Counted from the first letter of the stretch, positions 34,416 through 43,448 are shown. The stretch is DNA of 64,000 nt from an uncultured Eubacteriales bacterium (GCA_905198835.1 CAJKDY010000013.1:1-64000), one strand, 5' to 3'. Notes: a model not told the origin generated them from the sequence alone. Numbers and translations: made by a program.

Positions 34416-34444
34416 ATGATAGCACAAGCGAAGGGGAATGTCAA
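34416..34444 (-). promoter_or_regulatory. Promoter of the tRNA-Ser pair
   Basis: Minus strand: TTGACA (34439-34444), 17-nt spacer, TATCAT (34416-34421). The -35 box overlaps the stop codon of the upstream membrane-protein gene. Confidence 0.78.
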
Positions 34445-35064
34445 GGCGTGAATTTTTCCCGCCGACGTTTTTGGGCGTCCCAGACCAGCCAGAGGATGGA
34501 CAAAGCCAGGATGACCAGCAAAATGGCGGCGGTGGTGATGGCGCTCAGCAGGAGCATTTTGTCGGTGACGGCTCCCTCCACGGCGGTGATCAGCGTGTTT
34601 TGTAGCACCAGGATGGACACCAAAGCGTCCACAAAGCGAAGCCTAGCCAGCTGACGGGCACAGGGCGAGGCCTTGGCGCGCTTTAGCCTGACGCAGGCGG
34701 CGGTGATCTTATAGGTGGTGTAGGTGGCGGTAGTGATGGCGGGGATCATGCCCATGCGCACGCCCCGCTGGTCCAGCACCATCAGGGTAGCCGGGGCGAT
34801 CAGCGCGGCGTTGAGTACAAAAAGTAGGGCCGAGACGGCCCTGGCCACGGCCCGCTCCCGGTCCTTGGAGAGCCGCCCGCTGCGGCGGCGTGCCTCGGCG
34901 GTCAGGAGCACGCTTCGCAGCAGGGACAGCAGCAGATAGTAGGCGCAGATACTCCCGTGCCAAAGGGAGGAATACCACACACCCAAAACGCCGTTATAGA
35001 GGGCGAACAGCGGGGTAGACCACCAGCCGGCGGCCCGAACGATCCAGGCGACGGTGCGGGTCAT
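34441..35064 (-). CDS. Multi-pass membrane protein coupled to a TetR regulator
   Basis: A 207-residue integral membrane protein with about five hydrophobic helices: near 15-35 (LFALYNGVLGVWYSS), 38-55, 78-98, 105-120 and the C-terminal ITTAAILLVILALSILWLV. A basic Lys/Arg tail ends it. I do not recognise the family. The ATG at 35064 forms ATGA with the stop of the TetR gene and has AGGGGAG upstream, so it is translationally coupled and likely under that regulator. The TetR partner suggests a transporter or envelope function, but no transporter motif is visible. Confidence 0.75.
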   Translation of the reverse strand: MTRTVAWIVRAAGWWSTPLFALYNGVLGVWYSSLWHGSICAYYLLLSLLRSVLLTAEARRRSGRLSKDRERAVARAVSALLFVLNAALIAPATLMVLDQRGVRMGMIPAITTATYTTYKITAACVRLKRAKASPCARQLARLRFVDALVSILVLQNTLITAVEGAVTDKMLLLSAITTAAILLVILALSILWLVWDAQKRRREKFTP

Positions 35065-35651
35065 AGGCGGTGCTCCCCTACGCACAGCTTGATGACCTGG
35101 GCGATCTGCTCGGGGGCCTCGGCGCAGCCGCCCTCCACCCACTTCATCAGCACGGCCACCAGGCCGTAGCGGTAGAAGGTCATGATGTATTCATGCTGCT
35201 CCCGGACCACGCCGAACCGGGACAGGATGGGGGAGAAGACGGCCTCGAAGAACCGCTGATAGGCTTTTTCCGAGCCAAAGGTCTCCATCTGGTCGTGGAT
35301 GGCCTTGTAGACGTGGCGGTTTTCCCGAACGGACTCGAGATAGGGGAGCAGATATTGATCGGTGATGAAAAACAGCTCCCGGGGCGCGGCGTTTTCGATG
35401 TCGATAGCGCGCTGCCGGGGCTCCGGGTCCGGGACGGTGATGGCAAAGCGGTCGTTGACCATGGCGATGGTCTCCTCCAGAAGGTCGGCGATGCTTTCAT
35501 AGTGGAGGTAGAAGGTCGAGCGGTTGACCCCGGCCCGGTGGCAGAGCTCCTTGACAGTGATGTAGGCCAGCTCCTTTTCCGAAAGGAGGGAGAGCAGGGC
35601 CTCGTCCATGCGCCGGGCGGTATTGAAATACTTGCTCTCAGACTTGTTCAC
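35061..35651 (-). CDS. TetR/AcrR-family transcriptional regulator
   Basis: A 196-residue regulator. The N-terminal helix-turn-helix is YITVKELCHRAGVNRSTFYLHY (about residues 30-51), a textbook TetR recognition helix. The C-terminal part is a helical ligand domain of the type common in Firmicutes TetR proteins with a late FYRYGLVAVLMKWVEGG segment. It overlaps the following membrane protein by ATGA, so it probably regulates its own operon. Ligand unknown. Confidence 0.9.
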   Translation of the reverse strand: MNKSESKYFNTARRMDEALLSLLSEKELAYITVKELCHRAGVNRSTFYLHYESIADLLEETIAMVNDRFAITVPDPEPRQRAIDIENAAPRELFFITDQYLLPYLESVRENRHVYKAIHDQMETFGSEKAYQRFFEAVFSPILSRFGVVREQHEYIMTFYRYGLVAVLMKWVEGGCAEAPEQIAQVIKLCVGEHRL

Positions 35652-35678
35652 GCTGCCGTCCCTCCCTTTCTGTGCGGC

Positions 35679-36041
35679 TTATTCCTTCCCGGCGGAGATC
35701 TCTTTGGCCAGCTCCATGATCTCAAAGGCGTACTTGCGCTTGCCATTGGCCAGCATTTTTTTGTAGATGGGATAGTTGACGCACACCATGGCGATGCCCA
35801 CCAGGCCGATGACCACGCCCAGGGGCATGGCAAAGGACAGGCCCGTTCCGATCTGGCCCATACAAAGGCACATCCCAAAGCCCAGGATCAAAGCGCCCAG
35901 GATGCCAAAGGTGTAGGTGAAGACGGTGGCGGGCAGCTTGGCTTTGCGGTCCAGCTTTTGCAGGGCGATGAGCTTGGAGGCGGGCTTTTGGGCGTATTCA
36001 GAGGCGATACGCTCGGCGTAAACGGTGTCCAGGTCTTTCAT
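35679..36041 (-). CDS. Small two-helix membrane protein, conserved hypothetical
   Basis: A 120-residue protein starting MKDLDTVYAERIASEYA from ATG 36041, with AAGGAG 9 nt upstream. Two membrane helices lie near 41-60 (FTYTFGILGALILGFGMCLC) and 70-90 (MPLGVVIGLVGIAMVCVN). The termini are basic and helical, cytoplasmic by the positive-inside rule. I recognise it as a conserved clostridial membrane protein without a trustworthy function. It lies 27 bp upstream of the tetR start on the same strand and may be cotranscribed. Confidence 0.75.
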   Translation of the reverse strand: MKDLDTVYAERIASEYAQKPASKLIALQKLDRKAKLPATVFTYTFGILGALILGFGMCLCMGQIGTGLSFAMPLGVVIGLVGIAMVCVNYPIYKKMLANGKRKYAFEIMELAKEISAGKE

Positions 36042-36147
36042 AGGGAACATCTCCTTTTGATTTGATGTCCCCATTATAAAGTTGGCCCCAGCCGGTTGGA
36101 ACGACAAGGGACCAAAAAAGTGTCGACTTGTAGGAAAACCTCGCTTT

Positions 36148-37041
36148 TTACTCCTCCAGCAGCCGGGCCATGTCCTTGGGTAGGGGCTGAGTAAAGTCCA
36201 GCCGCCGCCCCGTCATGGGGTGGAGGAAGGAGAGCTGGGCGGAGTGGAGGGCGGGCCGGGTAATATAGGGCGACTCCTGACCGTAGAGGAAATCTCCCAG
36301 CAGGGGATGGCCGATGTGGGCCATGTGGACCCGGATCTGGTGGGTCCGGCCCGTGTCCAGCGTCAGGCGCACCAAAGCCCAGGGACCGTGGAGAGACAGG
36401 GTCTCGTAGTGGGTGACGGCCCGCTGGCCGTCTGGGAAGACGCCGTGGCGGATGGGGGAGTCCGGGGCCTTTTGGATGGGGGCGTCCACCGTGCCCGCCA
36501 TAGGCTCCGGCGCTCCTGCGGTAAGGGCCAGATAGCGGCGCTGAAAGTCCGGAGTGTGGAGCTGCTCTTTGAGGGCGGTCTGGGCGCTGGGGTGCTTGGC
36601 TGCCACCAGCAGCCCGGTAGTGCCCCGGTCCAGCCGGTGGACGGGGTGAAAGAGGGTGCCCGATTGCCCGGAGGTATTATAGTGCCACAGCAGAAAATTG
36701 CCGATGGTGTCCACTTGGGCGGGGACGATGGGGTGGACCAGCACCCCCGCCTGTTTGTTGATCACCACGATGTGGTCGTCTTCATAGACAAGGTCCAGCA
36801 CTCCCGGATAGGACAGTACCTTGGCCTGGCGGCCGGGCTGGTCCACCAGCACCTCCAGCACCTGGCCGGGGGCCACCAGGTCGCTGACAAAGGCCTTTTG
36901 GCCGTCTAGGGTGATGCCGTCTTCCAGCCACTTGACCCGGCGCAGGACGCTGGCGGTGAGGTGAAAGACCTCTTTTGCCACCTGATCCACCCGCAGCCCG
37001 GCCTGGCCAGGCGTCACCACATGGCGAAGACGGCGGCTCAC
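36148..37041 (-). CDS. RluD-family pseudouridine synthase
   Basis: A 297-residue RNA-modifying enzyme. The N-terminal S4-like RNA-binding region spans about residues 14-75. The catalytic motif is HRLDRGTTGLLVAAK with Asp138 as nucleophile, and the C-terminal DTGRTHQIRVHMAHIGHPLLGD is diagnostic of RluA/RluC/RluD. The exact rRNA uridine cannot be told from sequence alone. It is the last gene of the minus-strand cell-wall operon and overlaps the GH13 stop by four bases. Confidence 0.92.
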   Translation of the reverse strand: MSRRLRHVVTPGQAGLRVDQVAKEVFHLTASVLRRVKWLEDGITLDGQKAFVSDLVAPGQVLEVLVDQPGRQAKVLSYPGVLDLVYEDDHIVVINKQAGVLVHPIVPAQVDTIGNFLLWHYNTSGQSGTLFHPVHRLDRGTTGLLVAAKHPSAQTALKEQLHTPDFQRRYLALTAGAPEPMAGTVDAPIQKAPDSPIRHGVFPDGQRAVTHYETLSLHGPWALVRLTLDTGRTHQIRVHMAHIGHPLLGDFLYGQESPYITRPALHSAQLSFLHPMTGRRLDFTQPLPKDMARLLEE

Positions 37042-38870
37042 CGCTTTGCCAGAAGGAAGGCGCTGTGGCCGGGGAGCTTGGCCTGGACGGGGAAGGTCTT
37101 GCCCGTCAGCAGGTCCACCGCCTCCCAGGGAAGCTCCAGGCTCCGGCTCTGGCCGTCCCGGTTCACCGCGGCGATCAGGGTCTCCTCTTCGCAGTCGCGC
37201 TCGAAGGCCAGCAGACCCTTGTGGGCGGCCAGGAATTCCAGCTCGCCCTCTCGCAGGGCCTTGTGGTGCTTGCGCAGCTGCCCCAGCTTGGCCACATAGG
37301 CAAGCAACTCCTTGTCCTCGCCTCCCCAGGGATAGGTCCTCCGGTTGAAGGGGTCCTCAAAGCCGGTCATACCGGCCTCGTCACCGTAGTAGACCGTGGG
37401 CGCGCCGGGGAAGGCGAAGAGGATGACGTAGCCCAGTTTTAATCGCTCCAGACCTTTGGCGTGTTCCTCCTCGGTCATCACGTACTCTGCGCGCTGGTCC
37501 TTGGACCAGTCGTTTTTGTGGTCGTGGGCCACGCCCAGGAAGGTAAGGATGCGCAGAGTGTCGTGGGTGCCCAGGGCGTTCATGGAGTTTTGGAAGGCGA
37601 AGGGGGGATAGTGGTCCCGGAGGGTCTCCATCTCCCAGCGAAAGTCGGTGGCGTCGCCGCCCAGCAGGTAGCCGATGAGGGCCGAGCGCAGGGGATAGTT
37701 CATCAGCCCATCGCAATGGCCACCCCAGACGTGCTTGCGGCGCACGTCGTAGGCGGTCTTGATGGAACCGTCCTCCCACACCTCGCCAATGATAATGGCG
37801 TCAGGCTTCTCCGCCCGGGCCGCTTCGTGGATGGAGTGGACCATGTGGTCGGGCAGCTCGTCGGCCACGTCCAGTCGCCAGCCGTCCGCGCCCCGGCGGA
37901 GCCACTGGCGGATGATGCCGTTTTCCCCGCAGATATACTCCAAAAACTCCGGGTTTTCCTTGTTGAAGTCGGGCAGGGTGTGGAAGCCCCACCAGGACTT
38001 ATACTCGTCGGGCCATTTCTGCCACAAAAACCAGTCGTGGTAGGGGGAGTTGGGGTCCTTGGCCGCGCCGCCTTCGCCGTAGACGCCGGTGGCGTTGAAA
38101 TACCGGCTGGCCCAGCCTACATGGTTGAAGACCCCGTCCAGAATGATGCGGATGCCCTTTTTGTGGGCGGCCTTGCAAAGGCGCTCAAAGTCGGCCAGGG
38201 TGCCCAGCATGGGGTCTATTTTCTCATAGTCCGCCGTGCCGTAGCGGTGGTTCTCCAGGGCCTCAAAGATGGGGCAGAAGTAGATAGTCTCCACGCCCAG
38301 GCCGGAGAGGTAGTCCAGCTTGCTCTCCACGCCCTTCAAGCTGCCGCCGAAGAAGTCCCGGTTGGTGACGCCTCGGCCGGGCTCGGGCTTGTAGATGGGC
38401 GCGTCAGACCAGTTTTCGTGGACGATGCGGTCCCCCGGGCCGGTCTCAGCGGGCAGGCCCAGGCGGCAGAAGCGGTCAGGGAAGATCTGGTAGCACATCC
38501 CCTGGCCGAACCAGGTGGGGACTTTGTCGGAGTCGTCGTAGACGGTGAGCTGGTATTCTTCCGATTCCATGCGGTAGGGCGGGGTGGAGAAGTCCATCTG
38601 GAAGGAGTACCAGACAAGGCCCTGGTAATCGGCGGGGATGGGCACCTCCACCTGGAAGGTGTCCACGTCCAGGTGAAAGTCCAGCCAGGGAATGGGATAG
38701 GCCTCCATGTAGTCGTCGCGCTGCTCATAGCGCAGGGTGACCCAGGCCTGTAGATAGCCCATATCCCGGGGCGGATGGAGCGACAGCGTCACACTGGACC
38801 CGGCGGCCACGGCGCCCTGGGGCGATTTACAGGCGGGGTCAAAGGGGTGGAAGATGGCGTCGTCAAACAC
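37038..38870 (-). CDS. GH13 neopullulanase / maltogenic amylase-type alpha-glucosidase
   Basis: A 610-residue intracellular enzyme with no signal peptide. The N-terminal beta-sandwich (about 1-115) is typical of GH13 cyclodextrin- and pullulan-degrading enzymes. The (beta/alpha)8 catalytic domain has nucleophile Asp334 (DGWRLDVADE), acid/base Glu363 (GEVWED) and the stabiliser Asp in LGTHDTLR. DGVFNHVG supplies the fourth conserved region. It should hydrolyse alpha-1,4 and possibly alpha-1,6 linkages of maltodextrins or glycogen. Its place between PBP2 and RluD in a growth operon is unusual for a glycosidase. Confidence 0.9.
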   Translation of the reverse strand: MFDDAIFHPFDPACKSPQGAVAAGSSVTLSLHPPRDMGYLQAWVTLRYEQRDDYMEAYPIPWLDFHLDVDTFQVEVPIPADYQGLVWYSFQMDFSTPPYRMESEEYQLTVYDDSDKVPTWFGQGMCYQIFPDRFCRLGLPAETGPGDRIVHENWSDAPIYKPEPGRGVTNRDFFGGSLKGVESKLDYLSGLGVETIYFCPIFEALENHRYGTADYEKIDPMLGTLADFERLCKAAHKKGIRIILDGVFNHVGWASRYFNATGVYGEGGAAKDPNSPYHDWFLWQKWPDEYKSWWGFHTLPDFNKENPEFLEYICGENGIIRQWLRRGADGWRLDVADELPDHMVHSIHEAARAEKPDAIIIGEVWEDGSIKTAYDVRRKHVWGGHCDGLMNYPLRSALIGYLLGGDATDFRWEMETLRDHYPPFAFQNSMNALGTHDTLRILTFLGVAHDHKNDWSKDQRAEYVMTEEEHAKGLERLKLGYVILFAFPGAPTVYYGDEAGMTGFEDPFNRRTYPWGGEDKELLAYVAKLGQLRKHHKALREGELEFLAAHKGLLAFERDCEEETLIAAVNRDGQSRSLELPWEAVDLLTGKTFPVQAKLPGHSAFLLAKR

Positions 38871-38877
38871 GGTTTCG

Positions 38878-40905
38878 TCACCTCAGCAAAGTATTTTCCT
38901 CAACAGCCACGCTAAAGCCGCTCTGACTGCTGAAATAAAACTCCAAAATGTCGGCGGCCAGGGCGGCCAGATCGCTGCCGCTGCCGCCGTGCTCGGCCAC
39001 CAGGGCCAGGGCCACCTGGGGATCGTCATAGGGGGCGAAGCACACGAACACGGCGTTGGAGGTGGAGTTGCTCACCTGGGCCGAGCCCGTCTTGGCGCCC
39101 ACCTGGAAGGGAAGGTCCCGGAAGTAGCGGCCCAGAGAGCCGGTGGTGGTCAGATCCAGCATGCCCTTTTTGACGGCGGCCAGGTTTTTGTCCTGGATGG
39201 AGATGGTTTCCACCACCTGGGGCTCATATTCCTCCACCGTCTGGGTATAGTCGGCGGTCTTGGCGTTTTTGAAGAGATGGGCGCTGTAGCGGTTGCCGCC
39301 GTTGACCAGGGTGGCGGTGTAGTTGGCCAGCTGCAGGGGGGTAAATTGGTTGTTCTCCTGGCCGATGGCGGCGGAGAGGGTGGAGCCGTCGTACCAGGTC
39401 TGGCCCAGCACGTTTTCGGTGTACTCCGGCCCCGCCACCACGCCGGTCTTCTCGGGGATCTCAATGCCGGTGGGTTGGCCCAGACCGAAGCGGCGGGCGT
39501 ATTCGTCGATGGTCTCAATGCCCAATCTTCGGCCCACGTCGTAGAAAAACACGTTGCAGGAGACCTCGATGGCCTTCGTCACGTTCACGTTGCCGTGGGT
39601 GCCGCCAAACTGGCGGTAGATCCAGCACTGGGGCTGCATCCCTTTATAATACGTGTACCGGCCCGTGTCCCGGATCAGAGTGGTGGGAGTGATGATCCCC
39701 TCCTCCAGTCCGGCGGTGGCTACCAGCGGCTTGAAGGTGGAGCCAGGGGCGTAAAGACCCAGAGTTGCCTTGTTGTTAAAGGGCTCCAGGGGGTCGTCCT
39801 TGGCGGCGTTGTAGGCCTCGGTGTCCTTGTAGATGGTGGACAAGTCGTAGGTGGGGTAGGAGGCTAGAGCCAGCACCGCGCCGGAGTGGACGTCCACCAT
39901 GGCCGCCGCCGCGCCCTCCACGTCCTTTGTCAGCCCGGGGATCTTTTCAGCCAGGGTGTCCTCCACCTTCTGTTGTAATGGAAGGTCGATGGTCAAGGCG
40001 ACATTATAGCCCGGCTGGGGCGGCTCCCGCCAGGACTGAGAGACGATCTTGCCCTTGTCGTTTCGCTCCACGACCTGGACACCGGCGGTGCCCCGCAGCA
40101 GGGACTCAAAGGCTTTTTCCACACCGTCCTTGCCTACGATCTCGTCCATGGCGTAGCCCTGCTCTTGATAGATCTTCCACTCCTCCCGGTCCATCTTGGC
40201 CGTGCGGCCCAGCACATGGGCGGCGTAGGTGGTGGCGTATTTTCGGGTGGTGACAGGCTCGATGTTGACACCCGCCAGACCGTGCTCCCGGACGGCGGAG
40301 ATAAAGTCGATGTCCACGCCGCTGGCGAAGACGTAGCTCTGCCAGATGACCTCCTTAGAGCGCAGCGCCAACTCATACAGGACCCCGCACAGAGCCCTGG
40401 CGTCGGCGTCGGAGAGGGTTTCGTCCACGTCGTACTCCTCCCGTAGCTGCGCTAGCAGGCCGGGGCCGCTGTTGGCGTCCCAGTCCATTTTATCCCGGAG
40501 GGTGGCAAAGTTGTTCTGGGCGCTCTGGCTGGCGGTGGCCAGGGCCAGGGTGTAGGGCGGGGCCTGACCGATGGGCAGCGTGTCCGCCCAGACTACGCCG
40601 TGGTCTTGGGCCAGGTGGATCAGCTCCAGCAAGATGGCGTTTCGCTCCTTGCCCATGAGGGAGGTGTTCAGGCTCACCTGGTAGACCACCTGATTGGTGA
40701 CCATAGGCCGTCCGTAGCGGTCGGTGATGTCGCCCCGGGCGGCGGGAACGGTCTCGCTGTGGCCTACGGACTTCACCGTCCGGGCCAGAAAGGCGGCGTG
40801 GTTGGTGACTTGGAGGTCATAGAGTACAAACAGAAAGCACACCAGCACAGCCACAAAGGCCAGCAGCAGGCTGGCGGTGCGAAAAAGTCCCCGGCGTCTA
40901 TCCAT
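38878..40905 (-). CDS. mrdA: Penicillin-binding protein 2 (elongasome transpeptidase)
   Basis: A 675-residue class B PBP that cross-links peptidoglycan during cell elongation. One N-terminal membrane helix (residues 9-30), then the PBP dimerisation domain starting at RGDITDRYGRPM. The transpeptidase domain has Ser389-Thr-Phe-Lys392 (APGSTFKP), the SxN motif VSCNVFF and the KTGSAQVS box near 608. It follows mreD with a short overlap, the usual mreC-mreD-mrdA order. It should partner a SEDS glycosyltransferase encoded elsewhere. Confidence 0.93.
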   Translation of the reverse strand: MDRRRGLFRTASLLLAFVAVLVCFLFVLYDLQVTNHAAFLARTVKSVGHSETVPAARGDITDRYGRPMVTNQVVYQVSLNTSLMGKERNAILLELIHLAQDHGVVWADTLPIGQAPPYTLALATASQSAQNNFATLRDKMDWDANSGPGLLAQLREEYDVDETLSDADARALCGVLYELALRSKEVIWQSYVFASGVDIDFISAVREHGLAGVNIEPVTTRKYATTYAAHVLGRTAKMDREEWKIYQEQGYAMDEIVGKDGVEKAFESLLRGTAGVQVVERNDKGKIVSQSWREPPQPGYNVALTIDLPLQQKVEDTLAEKIPGLTKDVEGAAAAMVDVHSGAVLALASYPTYDLSTIYKDTEAYNAAKDDPLEPFNNKATLGLYAPGSTFKPLVATAGLEEGIITPTTLIRDTGRYTYYKGMQPQCWIYRQFGGTHGNVNVTKAIEVSCNVFFYDVGRRLGIETIDEYARRFGLGQPTGIEIPEKTGVVAGPEYTENVLGQTWYDGSTLSAAIGQENNQFTPLQLANYTATLVNGGNRYSAHLFKNAKTADYTQTVEEYEPQVVETISIQDKNLAAVKKGMLDLTTTGSLGRYFRDLPFQVGAKTGSAQVSNSTSNAVFVCFAPYDDPQVALALVAEHGGSGSDLAALAADILEFYFSSQSGFSVAVEENTLLR

Positions 40906-41422
40906 GGCGCACCTCCAGCTTGTCCCCGCCCACTCTGCTGTAGACCAGCTTAAAGAGGGGATAGATGCCCACAGTGAAGCAAAGGCTCCACGCGCCCTCC
41001 TTCAGGGCCACCAACATCAGAGCCTCCAGACTGCCCAGTTGGGTCAGCAGTCCCCCTGCCACCCGGCACAGCTCCAGCGCGGCCATGGACGCCCCGGCGC
41101 ACAGGAGGTAGCCAAGGTAAGTCTGCCGCACGCCGTACTGGCTGGCGGCGCCGGTGACAAGGCCCATCAGACAGATCCCCAGGGTCATGCCGCCGGGGGT
41201 GCCGGGGTAGATGGCGTCGGCCAGTATCCCCACGCACAGACCGAAGACAGCGCCCAGACGGGCGCCCTCCCAAAAGGCCACCGCCACCGCCGCCAGAGGC
41301 AGCAGTACCGGAATGACACCGAAAAAGGGAACGCGCCACAGCACCATGGCCTCAGCAAACCAGACCAGAGCCAGGGCCAGGGCGTATATGAGCCATTTGT
41401 GGACTTGATGGCGTGTGGTCAT
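40898..41422 (-). CDS. mreD: Rod-shape determining protein MreD
   Basis: A 174-residue integral membrane protein with five to six helices and a short basic N-terminus (MTTRHQVHKWLIYALALALV). The GARLGAVFGLCVGILADAIYPGTPGG segment is typical of MreD. ATG 41422 has GGAG at 7 nt; an in-frame ATG 21 bases earlier overlaps mreC. It overlaps mrdA by eight bases. MreB is not encoded here. Confidence 0.9.
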   Translation of the reverse strand: MTTRHQVHKWLIYALALALVWFAEAMVLWRVPFFGVIPVLLPLAAVAVAFWEGARLGAVFGLCVGILADAIYPGTPGGMTLGICLMGLVTGAASQYGVRQTYLGYLLCAGASMAALELCRVAGGLLTQLGSLEALMLVALKEGAWSLCFTVGIYPLFKLVYSRVGGDKLEVRHG

Positions 41423-41426
41423 GGTC

Positions 41427-42266
41427 TCACTCCACTGTATCAAAAGATGTGATGACGAACACCTGCTTGAGATGGTCCAGGTCCGCCTTGGGCTCCACTA
41501 CGGCGTAGCGGGTCATGCCCGAGGCGTCGGCGTGGACACTCTCCACGCTGCCCACCACCAGTCCGGCGGGATACACCCCGCCCCGACCGGAGGTCAGCAC
41601 CTCGTCCCCGGCCACCAGCAGCGCGTCCTCAGGCAGGAACGAGAGCTTCAAGCGACCCTGGGTCATCAGGGAGAAGTCCCCCTCCAGCACGGCGGCATCG
41701 TTGGTGCGGGATACCATACCGCCCATGTCCAGCCCTGTGTCCACCACCGTCAGCACCGTGGCCCAGTTGGCCCCTACCTCGCTGACCACGCCCACCAGGT
41801 TGCCGTAGGCGTCGATGACGCACTGGTCTACCTCCAGGCCGTAGTTGCTACCCTTGCTGATGGTAATGGAGGATTCCCAGTTGGAGAGGGTCCGGGTGGT
41901 CACAGTGGCGTTTTCCACCTTCAGGTCCGAGCGCTTTTGCTGGAGTTTTAAAAGCTCCCGGAGGTTGCGGTTTTCCTCAATGGCGTCCTCGCCCTCCCGG
42001 GCCTTGGCCTCCATGGCGGAGAGTTCCTGCCGAAGCCGCTCCACCTCTTCCTCCAGGTATTCGGTGCGGTAGCGGTCGTCAAAGGCGCGCTCGCTCCAGT
42101 TGGAGAAGGCCGCCCCGGCCTGGCGGAAGGGGGTGGTCACCACGCCCACGATGTTGGCCAGGGGGTCGGCGCCGGAGACGATGAGGGAGACCACCAGGGT
42201 GATGACCGCCAGCAGCGCCGCGATCAGGACCACCAGCATCCCGTTGGAGCCAAAAAATTTCTTCAT
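41427..42266 (-). CDS. mreC: Rod-shape determining protein MreC
   Basis: A 279-residue bitopic protein: membrane helix at residues 9-31, coiled coil (about 68-112, LEEEVERLRQELSAMEAKA) and an MreC beta-barrel domain with GLDMGGMVSRTNDAAVLEG. It organises the elongation complex with MreD and PBP2. Start ATG 42266 overlaps the maf stop as ATGA, showing translational coupling. Confidence 0.92.
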   Translation of the reverse strand: MKKFFGSNGMLVVLIAALLAVITLVVSLIVSGADPLANIVGVVTTPFRQAGAAFSNWSERAFDDRYRTEYLEEEVERLRQELSAMEAKAREGEDAIEENRNLRELLKLQQKRSDLKVENATVTTRTLSNWESSITISKGSNYGLEVDQCVIDAYGNLVGVVSEVGANWATVLTVVDTGLDMGGMVSRTNDAAVLEGDFSLMTQGRLKLSFLPEDALLVAGDEVLTSGRGGVYPAGLVVGSVESVHADASGMTRYAVVEPKADLDHLKQVFVITSFDTVE

Positions 42267-42832
42267 TGGGCGCCTCCTTCGGCAAAGTCTTGAAGGGCCA
42301 GATGTAGCCGGCAAAGGGGCAGACCCATGACATTGAAATAATCGCCCCGGATCCCGCTCACCAGCACCGCGCCCTTGCCCTGGATGCCATAGGCCCCGGC
42401 CTTGTCCATGGGCTCGCCGGTGGCGATATAGGCGTCGATCTCGCTGCCCGTGAGGGGGCGGAAGTCCACCTCGGTACACACCACATCGCTCTTGCATCGC
42501 GCTCCTTGGAGCAGGGTAAAGCCGGTATACACCCGGTGGGTACGGCCCGAGAGAGCCTGGAGCATGGACCGGGCCTCGCTTGGGGAGTGGGGCTTGCCCA
42601 GAATGGTATCATCCAACGCCACCACCGTGTCCGCCGCCAAAATAAGGGCCGTGGGATGGAGCGCCGCCGCGGCCTGGGCCTTGCGCACGGAGAGCTGGGC
42701 CACGGCCTGGTCGGGCGGGGTGCCCGGGGCGATGGTCTCGTCCACGTCGGCGGGGCAGACGGTAAAGGTCAGGTCCAGCTGCTCCAAAAGGGCCCGTCGC
42801 CGGGGAGAGCCGCTGGCTAAGAGGATGTGCAT
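42263..42832 (-). CDS. maf: Maf-type nucleotide pyrophosphatase (dTTP/UTP or modified NTPs)
   Basis: A 189-residue housecleaning enzyme that hydrolyses canonical or modified nucleoside triphosphates and affects septum formation. Start MHILLASGSPRRRALL has the signature SxSPRR; later DETI, SVRKAQA and LAADTVV are also Maf-typical. ATG 42832 has AGGAGGT at 8 nt. It opens the mre part of the operon; maf next to mreBCD is a classic arrangement. Confidence 0.92.
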   Translation of the reverse strand: MHILLASGSPRRRALLEQLDLTFTVCPADVDETIAPGTPPDQAVAQLSVRKAQAAAALHPTALILAADTVVALDDTILGKPHSPSEARSMLQALSGRTHRVYTGFTLLQGARCKSDVVCTEVDFRPLTGSEIDAYIATGEPMDKAGAYGIQGKGAVLVSGIRGDYFNVMGLPLCRLHLALQDFAEGGAQ

Positions 42833-42850
42833 GGAGAAGGACCTCCTTGT

Positions 42851-42987
42851 TGTCACGCTCGGGTTGGGCGGCCTTCTCGGCCCCGCTTCGCCCCTGCGCG
42901 GCCCAAATGCCGCTCACGCCTGCGGCGTTCGCCTGTTTTGGGCCTGTCGGGGCTCCATCGGGGCCGGGCCGCTTACCCTCGCGCTTC
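42851..42987 (-). repeat. Structured dispersed element, copy B (possible 3'-UTR RNA)
   Basis: A 137-nt element on the minus strand whose first base is the last base of the dut stop codon; it fills the dut-maf gap. Same ends as copy A at 11175-11304. Read on the minus strand its stems are GGGT/ACCC, GCGGCC/GGCCGC, GGCCCAAA/TTTGGGCC and ACGCC/GGCGT. The last three differ in sequence from copy A but remain paired. Shared loop bases include ACAGG, CGGCA and TGGAGCC. Confidence 0.75.
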
Positions 42988-43448
42988 TATTTTCCCGTAG
43001 AGCCAAAGCCGCCGGCGCCACGGCCCGTTTCGGTCAGGGCGTCGGCCTCCACCAGCTTGGGCTGGGCGCAGGGGACGATGACCAGCTGAGCCACGCGCTC
43101 GCCGGGTTGGATCACGTAGTCCTCGGCCCCCAGATTCACCAGGGCCACCACGATCTCGCCCCGGTAGTCGCTGTCGATGACGCCCACGCAGTTGGCGGGG
43201 GTCAGACCGTGCTTGGTGGCAAGGCCCGAGCGGGCGAAGATCAGCCCCACATAGCCCTCGGGGATGGCCATGGCCAGGCCGGTGGGCACCTTGGCGCAGT
43301 TCCAGACGCCCTGGTCCGCGCCGGCGTCGCGGGGGGCCAGGGTGAGGGGCGCGTCCAGACAGGCCCGCAGGTCCAGCCCCGCTGAGCCAGAGGTGGCGTA
43401 TTGGGGCAGGGCGGCATTGGGCCGAAGTTTTTGGATGGGCAGTTCCAT
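42987..43448 (-). CDS. dut: dUTP diphosphatase
   Basis: A 153-residue trimeric dUTPase that removes dUTP and supplies dUMP for thymidylate. All five motifs are visible: GSAGLDLRA, ARSGLATKHGL, GVIDSDYRGEI, RVAQLVIVP and the C-terminal P-loop-like RGAGGFGSTGK. The ATG at 43448 has GAGG upstream and gives the standard length; earlier in-frame starts run back into the U32 gene. It lies 14 bp behind the U32 stop. Confidence 0.95.
   Translation of the reverse strand: MELPIQKLRPNAALPQYATSGSAGLDLRACLDAPLTLAPRDAGADQGVWNCAKVPTGLAMAIPEGYVGLIFARSGLATKHGLTPANCVGVIDSDYRGEIVVALVNLGAEDYVIQPGERVAQLVIVPCAQPKLVEADALTETGRGAGGFGSTGK

Noticed and set aside
34213..34425. A 70-codon frame across the tRNA-Ser genes
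   Set aside because: It overlaps two clear tRNA genes and has no protein features.
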